From the NCBI GenBank assembly GCA_038224055.1, contig JBBRGO010000237.1, positions 1-5,182 of the forward strand: DNA of 5,182 nucleotides, given 5' to 3'. The translations under genes were made by a program, and so were the position numbers. Shown piece after piece: positions 1 through 4,816 of this stretch. This DNA is from JBDSSS01 sp038224055. GTDB lineage: Bacteria > Actinomycetota > Actinomycetes > Actinomycetales > Dermatophilaceae. A model generated the notes under the pieces. That model did no database searches. It was not told the origin of the DNA and was given only the letters and a program-made list of their open reading frames with translations. The first letter of the stretch is position 1. Each line of letters starts with the position of its first letter.

Positions 1-280
1 GTCGCTCGGCGAGCCCGTGGTGCCGCGCGGCGTCCGTGCTGTCGGTGCCGTGGGCGGGGTGGGCGGTGCGGGCGGCGCCCGCCCCCCGGGCCGCTCCGAT
101 GCGGTCGTCGTAGGCGTCGGGGGACAGCCGCGGCAGCGACCCCTCGAGCTCGAGCCCGGCGACGGTGGCGGCCTCGTGGTCGGTGCGGGCGAGGTCCGCG
201 ACGTAGCGGTCGGCGACCTGCCACGCCCGGCCGGGCGTGGGTGACGGGTCGGGCCTCGGCGACGGGCGCGCTGTCGTCAT
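1..280 (-). CDS. Probable DUF885 family protein, N-terminal part (runs off left edge)
   Basis: The frame is open from an ATG at 280-278 to the window edge (93 codons plus one base), so only the N-terminus is visible. After a Pro/Arg/Ser-rich leader (residues 2-18) comes a stretch WQVADRYVADLARTDHEAA (residues 20-38), then VAGLELEG and an LSPDAYDDRI segment. This 'ADRYVxDLAxxDxxxATxAGxxG...LSPxxxxxR' pattern resembles the start of DUF885 proteins, large (about 550-residue) soluble bacterial proteins with a predicted metallopeptidase-like fold and no firmly known substrate. The ATG overlaps the TGA of the upstream oxidoreductase gene (ATGA, 4 nt), with a weak purine-rich GGGACGAG just before it, so translation is probably coupled. 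It is the fifth gene of the leftward operon. No signal peptide is visible. The family call rests on a short region recognised by eye; the reading frame and start are more certain than the name. Confidence 0.6.
   Translation of the reverse strand, partial: MTTARPSPRPDPSPTPGRAWQVADRYVADLARTDHEAATVAGLELEGSLPRLSPDAYDDRIGAARGAGAARTAHPAHGTDSTDAARHHGLAER
221..240. repeat. Perfect 20-bp GC-rich palindrome inside the start of the DUF885 gene
   Basis: CCACGCCCGG is followed directly by its exact reverse complement CCGGGCGTGG with no spacer. The match does not extend further (220 and 241 do not pair). It spans codons 14-20 of the leftward gene, about 40 nt after its start codon. In RNA it would fold into a tight, very stable hairpin with only the innermost bases unpaired. 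It could influence translation or polymerase pausing, or bind a dimeric regulator, but in DNA this rich in G and C, chance is a real alternative. Confidence 0.6.
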
Positions 281-1281
281 CTCGTCCCGGCCCGTCGCAC
301 CCGCGGGAGCATCTCCGTGCCGAGCAGCCGCAGCCCGGCGAGGGCATCGGTGCCGTGCGGGGTGCCCAGCTCGACCCGGTGGGCGCCGGCGTCGAAGAGC
401 GCCTCGACCTGACCGGCGATGTCCGCCGGGGTGCCGGCGAAGGCGAAGCGGTCGAGCAGGTCGTCCGGCACCGCGCGGCCGGCGGCGTCGTGGTCGCCCA
501 CGCGCACCGCGGCGCCGATCCGGTGGCGCACGTCGTCGGGCACGGTCACCGTGGGGTCCAGCCCGGCGACGACGTCGAGGTAGAGCGCGACCTCCCGGCG
601 GGCGAGGGTGCGAGCCACCACGCGGTCGGCGTCGCACACGGTGACGGCCCCCACGACGACCCGAGTGGGGGAGTTGCCGAGCCAGTCGCGCATCGTCCCC
701 GCCATCTCGGGGTTGGCGCTGCCCCCGATCTTGACCTCCTGGGCGGCCGTCGCGGCCCACTGGGCGGTGCGCCGCCCCCAGGTCCCGACGAGGAGGTCGA
801 CGGCGTCGGTGGGTAGCGGGAACTGCAGACGGATCCCGGGTGGCAGGCCGAGCACCGCACCCTCATAGCCGCCGTCGTCCCCGACGAGCAGCCGCCGGAT
901 GATCTCGACACTGTCCGCGAGCCTCGCGAGCGGACGGCTCGCGTCCACACCGAGGCCGTCGAGCCAGGCACCCCGGGCCAGACCCACGTAGGCCCGGCCG
1001 CGGGACGCGAGGGCGAGCGCGGCGACCTGCCCGGCGATCTCGACGGGATGGGTCAGCAGCGGGTTCTGACAGGCCGCACCGATCCGGACCCGGCTGGTCG
1101 CGGCGGCGATCGTGGCGAGAGCCAGGGCCGGTGGCTGGAAGCCGAGGTCGGCGAAGACGCTCACCCCGTCGAAGCCGAGGTCCTCGGCCGCCCGGGCGAG
1201 GGTCGCGTAGGCGGCGGGCGTCTTGTCGGTCTGCAGCGCGACCGATACCTGGCCCGAGGCGTCGTGGTCGTCGCTCCCCAT
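277..1281 (-). CDS. LLM class (luciferase-like) F420-dependent oxidoreductase
   Basis: This 334-residue protein has the layout of the bacterial luciferase-like TIM-barrel superfamily, closest in style to methylenetetrahydromethanopterin reductase-like (Mer-like) actinobacterial enzymes that use reduced or oxidised coenzyme F420. Visible landmarks are AEDLGFDGVSVFAD (residues 32-45, strand and helix 1), ATSRVRIGAACQNPLLTHPV (61-80, the usual 'T.RI.lG..v.NP..rHPv' block), GRAYVGLARG (95-104, the 'GR..lGlg.G' block), LLVGTWGRR (163-171), and a C-terminal FAGTPADIAGQVEAL (281-295) then HRVELGTPHG (301-310). Length is normal. The ATG at 1281-1279 shares one base with the stop of the small gene upstream (TGATG), and no good Shine-Dalgarno precedes it, so reinitiation after that gene is likely. 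Its TGA overlaps the next ATG. Substrate is unknown; family members oxidise or reduce alcohols, aldehydes, imines or enones. F420 rather than FMN is inferred from the subfamily, not from a single diagnostic residue. Confidence 0.85.
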   Translation of the reverse strand: MGSDDHDASGQVSVALQTDKTPAAYATLARAAEDLGFDGVSVFADLGFQPPALALATIAAATSRVRIGAACQNPLLTHPVEIAGQVAALALASRGRAYVGLARGAWLDGLGVDASRPLARLADSVEIIRRLLVGDDGGYEGAVLGLPPGIRLQFPLPTDAVDLLVGTWGRRTAQWAATAAQEVKIGGSANPEMAGTMRDWLGNSPTRVVVGAVTVCDADRVVARTLARREVALYLDVVAGLDPTVTVPDDVRHRIGAAVRVGDHDAAGRAVPDDLLDRFAFAGTPADIAGQVEALFDAGAHRVELGTPHGTDALAGLRLLGTEMLPRVRRAGTR

Positions 1282-1610
1282 CAGGTGAGCTCGTCCGTCC
1301 GGTGCTCGCGGACCTCGCCGCCCTCGATGCGCATGACGAGCCGCTCCTCGGGGTCGGGACAGGTGACCTCGCAGTCCTTGGACAGCCAGTCACCCGGCGC
1401 GAGGGCGCGCTGCTTGGCCGGGAGCAGCGGCAGGACCGCCGCGAGGGCGTAGAGGCAGAAGTGGCCGCCCTCGGGCAGCCGCAGCTCGCTCGAGCGGGTC
1501 ACGGTGAAGGAGTCACCCGGGCGCAGGCCGCACACGGAGCGGCCCTCGATCCGGTCCACGACGACCCGGAGGTCGGCGAGCCGCGTCACGTCGTCATTCT
1601 CGTCGCTCAC
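1281..1610 (-). CDS. TIGR04076-type small conserved protein of unknown function
   Basis: A GTG at 1610-1608, inside the stop of the upstream FMN enzyme (GTGA, 4-nt overlap), opens a 109-residue frame. A good Shine-Dalgarno (GGAGGG) lies 9 nt before it, which decides the start; the same frame is open much further upstream, but that part is shadow of the FMN enzyme gene. The protein reads as VVVDRIEGRSVCGLRPGD (residues 16-33), a hydrophobic centre FCLYALAAVLPLLPAKQR (51-68) and VTCPDPEERLVMRIEGG (82-98). The 'C..g...GD.f.v', a central 'A...llP' helix and 'CPDPE..v.m.I' match what I know of the TIGR04076 family, about 90-110 residues, function unknown. Cysteines are at 27, 52, 80 and 84. No signal peptide is seen; the central hydrophobic stretch is short and ends in charged residues, more like a buried helix than a membrane anchor. 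Its position between two flavin/F420 enzymes suggests an accessory or redox role, which is inference only. Confidence 0.75.
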   Translation of the reverse strand: MSDENDDVTRLADLRVVVDRIEGRSVCGLRPGDSFTVTRSSELRLPEGGHFCLYALAAVLPLLPAKQRALAPGDWLSKDCEVTCPDPEERLVMRIEGGEVREHRTDELT

Positions 1611-2947
1611 GACCGCTCGCCCTCCGGTCGGTGGTCGCCACCGGCCCTGACGAGCCGGTCGGGGGTGAGGTCGGCCAAGGAGGTGCACCCGGTCAGCCCG
1701 AGCAGCAGGTCCAGCTCGGCGCGGAGGTTGCGCAGGACCTCCGCCGCACCCTGGGCCCCGGCGATCGCCAGTCCGTAGACGTGGGGGCGCCCGACCGCAA
1801 CCGACGTGGCCCCGAGAGCCAGGGCAACGAATGCATCGGCGCCGCAACGGATCCCACTGTCGAAGATGACGGGAAGCTGCACCGAACTCGCACGCACGGC
1901 CTCGACCACCCCGGGCAGGGCGTCGAGCGAGGCGATGGTCCGGTCGACCTGCCGACCTCCGTGGTTGGACACGTACACCGCGTCCACGCCGGCGTCGACC
2001 GCTCGGCGCGCGTCGTCCGGGTGCAGGATGCCCTTGAGCACGATCGGCAAGCTCGTCAGCGACCGCAGGCGCGGCAGGTCCGACCACGACAGGGACGGTC
2101 GGGAGAAGACGTCGAGGAAGGTCTCGACGGCGGCGCGCGGCTCGGGCGCGGTGAGGTTGTCCCTCGCCCGGCCCGGGTGGTTTCGACTCAGTGCCAGCAG
2201 GGTCGAGACGGCGCCGGGGGTCGGCCGGGGGGAAGCAGCGCCCGGGGCCGTCGCCGCCACCCGCTCGGCGACGAGCCGTTGGAAGACCGGGTCCGACGTG
2301 TACTGCGCGATGCCCTCCCCGCGGGCGAAGGGGAGGTGGCCGAGGTCGAGGTCGCGGGGCCGCCAGCCGAGGTATGCCGTGTCGAGCGTCACGACGAGCG
2401 CCTCGCTGCCGCACGCCTCCGCGCGACCGACGAGGCTCTCGACGAGGTCGTCGTTGCTGCTCCAGTAGAGCTGGTACCAGTGCCCGGAGCCGTCGAGCTC
2501 GGCAGCGATCTGCTCCATCGGGACGGATGCCTGGGTGCTGATGATCTGGGTGACGCCCTGCTCCCGGGCGGCGCGGGCGACCCCGAGGTCGGCGTCGGCG
2601 TGCGCCATCGAGAGGACCCCCACCGGGGCCACGAGGAAGGGACTCGGGTGTCTCCTCCCGAACAGGTCCACCGACAGGTCACGCTCGGTCGTGTCCACGA
2701 GCAGGCGGGGGACGATCTGCCACCGGTCGAAGGCGGCCGCGTTGGCACGGGCGCTGGACCCCGATCCCGCTGAGCCGGCCACGTAGGCGAATCCCTTGCG
2801 GGACATGTGTTTCCGCGCTGCTGTTTCGAGGAGGTTCCCGTCCGTCGGCACTGCAGGCGCGTGACCGAAGGCGCCCGCGCGGTAGATCGCGGCCTGCACG
2901 GACCGGCCGACGCCGCCCAGCGGCATACCGCCCCTCGTCTCGCTCAC
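1607..2947 (-). CDS. FMN-dependent alpha-hydroxy-acid oxidising enzyme, lactate 2-monooxygenase type
   Basis: This 446-residue protein belongs to the glycolate oxidase/lactate oxidase TIM-barrel family, which takes a hydride from a 2-hydroxy acid to FMN. The catalytic set is complete: Tyr55 (FAYVAGSAGS), Tyr161 (WYQLYW), Arg196 (LDTAYLGWRPRDL), Lys305 (VLKGILHPDDARRA), His329 and Arg332 (SNHGGRQ), and FMN phosphate residues in FDSGIRCGAD and VGRPHVYG. The GWRPRDLDL and SDPVFQ motifs and Gly110 in APVG match lactate 2-monooxygenase, which turns L-lactate plus O2 into acetate, CO2 and water, rather than H2O2-releasing oxidases. The segment after DPVF is about 30 residues longer than I recall for the mycobacterial enzyme. 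The GTG start at 2947-2945 has GAGGTGG 7 nt upstream, inside the last codons of the preceding gene; ATG at codon 8 (2926-2924) is a weaker alternative. It is cytoplasmic, with no transmembrane segment. The true substrate may not be lactate. Confidence 0.88.
   Translation of the reverse strand: MSETRGGMPLGGVGRSVQAAIYRAGAFGHAPAVPTDGNLLETAARKHMSRKGFAYVAGSAGSGSSARANAAAFDRWQIVPRLLVDTTERDLSVDLFGRRHPSPFLVAPVGVLSMAHADADLGVARAAREQGVTQIISTQASVPMEQIAAELDGSGHWYQLYWSSNDDLVESLVGRAEACGSEALVVTLDTAYLGWRPRDLDLGHLPFARGEGIAQYTSDPVFQRLVAERVAATAPGAASPRPTPGAVSTLLALSRNHPGRARDNLTAPEPRAAVETFLDVFSRPSLSWSDLPRLRSLTSLPIVLKGILHPDDARRAVDAGVDAVYVSNHGGRQVDRTIASLDALPGVVEAVRASSVQLPVIFDSGIRCGADAFVALALGATSVAVGRPHVYGLAIAGAQGAAEVLRNLRAELDLLLGLTGCTSLADLTPDRLVRAGGDHRPEGERS
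1620..1625 (-). promoter_or_regulatory. Shine-Dalgarno of the TIGR04076-type gene
   Basis: GGAGGG on the minus strand, 9 nt before the GTG at 1610. It lies within the last codons of the upstream FMN enzyme gene. It supports the short 109-residue version of the small gene, not the much longer open frame that continues upstream. Confidence 0.65.
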
Positions 2948-2951
2948 GAGC

Positions 2952-3734
2952 TCACCACCTCACCGACACGGCGTCGCGCCACCACTGCTCGAGCTCGTCC
3001 GCCGGCGCGGCGGGTGAGCGGCTCCACAGTCGCAGATAGAGGTCGACGGCGTCGCCCCGGAGGAGGTGGTCGGTGGGGCCCGCCGATCCGGCGTCGACGC
3101 GCTCGACGGCCGGGGGCTGGTCCGGGTGGAGGTCGAGACGCCACGCGACGTCGCTGTCGTCGGGCGCCACGAGGAGCCGCACGGCCCGGGGCGGGTTGAC
3201 GTGCTGTCTCGGGCGGGGCACGAAACCGCGGAGCAGCTCGTCGATGCCGTCGAGGGCGAGGGACGGCCGGATCCACGTCTCCGCGGGGGTGGGGCAGCGG
3301 CCGAGCCGGGCGGCGATGGTGTCGACCGCGTGGATCGTCGTCTCATGGCACTGGCGCCGCGCCCAGAAGAGCTTTGCCGGGGGCGCGTCGTGGAGGAACA
3401 CCGGCGCCTCGAGGTCGTCGGGGGCGTCGACGAGGGCCTGGAGCAGTGACGTGGCCCCCTCGTCGAACCAGCCGAGGACGTCGACCGCCTCCCGCCCGGC
3501 GCGCTCGAGGGCGGCGGTGCCGGCGGCGGTGGAGCCGCTGACGGCCGCTGCGGCCCAGCGATGCACCATGCCCGTGTGCACGACGAGGTCGAGCACCTGC
3601 CAACCGGCGCAGGTGGGGACCGTCGCGGCGAGACCTGCCGAGCCGGCGTTGGCGCGCAGCACGGTCGCGGCCCGGCCGAGGCCGTCGCCGAGCTCGTCGA
3701 GCCCGCAGAGCGTCGGCGTGGTCGGCGTCGTCAT
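2952..3734 (-). CDS. MDMPI (mycothiol-dependent maleylpyruvate isomerase) fold protein
   Basis: This 260-residue protein has the two-part layout of the actinobacterial MDMPI family. The N-terminal DinB-like four-helix domain carries VPTCAGWQVLDLVVHTGMVHRW (in part residues 39-60, with metal ligand His53 in the 'W...dl..H' motif) and RRQCHETTIHAVD (126-138, ligands Glu131 and His135). The C-terminal MDMPI_C-like domain is seen from about residue 180, ending in GDAVDLYLRLWSR (227-239). The His53/Glu131/His135 triad is intact, so divalent metal binding is expected; true isomerases use mycothiol as cofactor, but most members have unknown roles, including thiol transfer and detoxification. The ATG is the first possible start, since an in-frame TGA lies at 3752-3750; its Shine-Dalgarno is weak. 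It is the first gene of the leftward operon, ending 4 nt before the FMN enzyme. No ring-cleavage dioxygenase gene is in view, so a gentisate-pathway role is not supported by the context. Confidence 0.85.
   Translation of the reverse strand: MTTPTTPTLCGLDELGDGLGRAATVLRANAGSAGLAATVPTCAGWQVLDLVVHTGMVHRWAAAAVSGSTAAGTAALERAGREAVDVLGWFDEGATSLLQALVDAPDDLEAPVFLHDAPPAKLFWARRQCHETTIHAVDTIAARLGRCPTPAETWIRPSLALDGIDELLRGFVPRPRQHVNPPRAVRLLVAPDDSDVAWRLDLHPDQPPAVERVDAGSAGPTDHLLRGDAVDLYLRLWSRSPAAPADELEQWWRDAVSVRW
2955..2961 (-). promoter_or_regulatory. Shine-Dalgarno of the FMN enzyme gene
   Basis: GAGGTGG on the minus strand, 7 nt before the GTG at 2947, embedded in the last codons of the MDMPI-fold gene. 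It favours the GTG start over the ATG seven codons downstream, which has only an AGGGG at a tight 4-nt spacing. Confidence 0.65.
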
Positions 3735-3826
3735 GCCCGGGAGTCTGCCTCACGCGAGCGATCTGCGCGCAGCCGCGGTGCGAGGCGCGGTCCGCCGGCT
3801 CGGGCGGTAGATTCTGCCGGAGCACT

Positions 3827-3840
3827 CCCACCCACCCACC
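3827..3840 (+). repeat. Short CCCA tandem tract in the proline dehydrogenase leader
   Basis: Three CCCA units followed by CC lie between the -10 candidate and the Shine-Dalgarno. The opposite strand reads GG-TGGG-TGGG-TGGG, three full G-triplets plus a G-pair, just short of a canonical quadruplex motif. The tract would fall in the 5' untranslated leader if transcription starts near 3820. No function is assigned. Confidence 0.55.
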
Positions 3841-3850
3841 GCATCTGACC

Positions 3851-3857
3851 GGGAGGT
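3851..3857 (+). promoter_or_regulatory. Shine-Dalgarno of proline dehydrogenase
   Basis: GGGAGGT ends 4 nt before the GTG at 3862, a near-consensus ribosome binding site. It fixes the start of the proline dehydrogenase at this GTG rather than at a later codon. Confidence 0.75.
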
Positions 3858-3861
3858 CACC

Positions 3862-4812
3862 GTGGACGCCAGCGACCTGCTGCGCAACTCACTCCTCCAG
3901 CTGTCCAAGCAGGAGAAGATCCGAGACCTCGTCGAGAAGGCCCCCGTGTCGCGCTCGGTCGTGAAGCGCTTCGTGCCCGGGGCCGCGCGCGCAGACGTCG
4001 TCGGCGCTGCGGCGGAGATCTCCGCCTCCGGACGGCTCTCCACGATCGACTACCTCGGCGAGGACACCCTCGACGTCGAGCAGGCCAGGCACACGCGCGA
4101 CGCCTACGTCGCCCTGCTCACCGCGCTGCGCGACCAGGGGCTGACCGAGGGCGGCACCGTCGAGGTCTCGCTCAAGCTGAGCGCCCTCGGGCAGGCCCTC
4201 CCCGGCGACGGCAACGCCGTCGCCCTCGACCACGCGCGGGAGATCTGCACCGTGGCGAAGGACGCCGGCACGACCGTGACCCTCGACATGGAGGACCACA
4301 CGACGACGGACCTCACCCTCGAGGCGCTGCGTGAGCTGCGCGCCGACTTCCCGACCGTCGGGGCGGTCGTCCAGTCCTACCTGCGCCGCACCGAGGCGGA
4401 CTGCCGCGACCTCGCCCACGCCGGGTCGAGGGTCCGCCTGTGCAAGGGCGCCTACAACGAGCCCGAGTCGGTCGCCTTCCAGTCCGGCTCCGAGGTCGAC
4501 AAGTCCTACGTCCGGTGCCTCAAGGTGCTCATGCAGGGCAAGGGCTATCCCATGGTGGCCTCCCACGACCCGCGCCTCATCGAGATCGCCGGGGCGCTCG
4601 CGGGTCAGGCGGGTCGCGACCCGAAGTCCTTCGAGTACCAGATGCTCTACGGGATCCGACCGGACGAGCAGCGTCGGATCGCCGACCGCGGTGACCAGAT
4701 GCGCGTCTACATCCCCTACGGCGAGGAGTGGTACGGCTACCTCATGCGGCGGATGGCCGAGAAGCCGGCGAACGTCATGTTCTTCCTGCGCGGCGTCGCG
4801 TCGAAGGGCTGA
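3862..4812 (+). CDS. Monofunctional proline dehydrogenase
   Basis: This FAD enzyme oxidises L-proline to 1-pyrroline-5-carboxylate (P5C) and passes electrons to the quinone pool; it acts at the inner face of the membrane without a transmembrane segment. At 316 residues it has the length of one-domain bacterial and mycobacterial proline dehydrogenases, not the over 1000 residues of PutA fusions. The (beta/alpha)8 barrel motifs are all present: SLKLSALG (103-110, Lys105), VTLDMEDH (139-146, Asp142), VVQSYLRR (169-176), VRLCKGAYNEPE (191-202, Arg192 and Lys195), FEYQMLYGIR (257-266), RVYIPYGEEW (281-290, Tyr283) and YLMRRMAEKPAN (293-304), whose Arg296-Arg297 pair binds the proline carboxylate. 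The N-terminal helical arm (1-60) is normal for the class. GTG start with a strong Shine-Dalgarno. The next gene begins 4 nt after its stop and encodes ProC, which runs the reverse conversion; no P5C dehydrogenase gene is in view. Confidence 0.95.
   Translation: MDASDLLRNSLLQLSKQEKIRDLVEKAPVSRSVVKRFVPGAARADVVGAAAEISASGRLSTIDYLGEDTLDVEQARHTRDAYVALLTALRDQGLTEGGTVEVSLKLSALGQALPGDGNAVALDHAREICTVAKDAGTTVTLDMEDHTTTDLTLEALRELRADFPTVGAVVQSYLRRTEADCRDLAHAGSRVRLCKGAYNEPESVAFQSGSEVDKSYVRCLKVLMQGKGYPMVASHDPRLIEIAGALAGQAGRDPKSFEYQMLYGIRPDEQRRIADRGDQMRVYIPYGEEWYGYLMRRMAEKPANVMFFLRGVASKG
4803..4808 (+). promoter_or_regulatory. Shine-Dalgarno of proC
   Basis: GAAGGG lies 8 nt before the GTG at 4817, within the last codons of proline dehydrogenase. 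The overlap indicates that the two genes are read from one transcript and supports the chosen proC start. Confidence 0.6.
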
Positions 4813-4816
4813 GCCC

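Larger units (their letters stand above)
3735..3861. promoter_or_regulatory. Divergent intergenic region between the leftward operon and the proline genes
   Basis: These 127 bp separate two divergent genes and must hold promoters for both unless transcription enters from elsewhere. For the rightward direction, TAGATT at 3808-3813 fits the actinobacterial TAnnnT -10 pattern; no clear TTGACA-like -35 is seen. Just before it, CCGCC (3792-3796) and GGCGG (3803-3807) form a 5-bp inverted repeat with a 6-nt loop, a possible operator. For the leftward direction, CAGAAT (minus strand, 3816-3811) overlaps the same site and is only a weak -10 match. Overlapping promoters would allow shared control, but all of this is by-eye pattern matching. 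Confidence 0.4.

Noticed and set aside
1611..2414. Upstream extension of the small TIGR04076-type gene in the same frame
   Set aside because: The extra 268 codons are Arg/Pro/Gly-rich low-complexity shadow of the FMN enzyme gene; the GTG at 1610 with its own Shine-Dalgarno gives a protein of family length.
1631..2773. Long plus-strand open frame of 380 codons opposite the FMN enzyme gene
   Set aside because: It is antisense to a gene with a complete catalytic motif set, has the Gly/Arg/Val/Asp-rich composition of a GC-rich shadow frame, and shows no recognisable domain.
1..2947. Mycofactocin biosynthesis cluster, because an FMN lactate-dehydrogenase-like protein (compare MftD) occurs with other redox genes
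   Set aside because: No precursor peptide, radical SAM MftC, MftB or creatininase-like MftE is present, and the FMN enzyme carries lactate 2-monooxygenase motifs instead.
3073..3810. Plus-strand open frame of 245 codons opposite the MDMPI-fold gene
   Set aside because: It is antisense to a gene with an intact metal triad, rich in Ser/Arg/Ala without motifs, and crosses the divergent promoter region.
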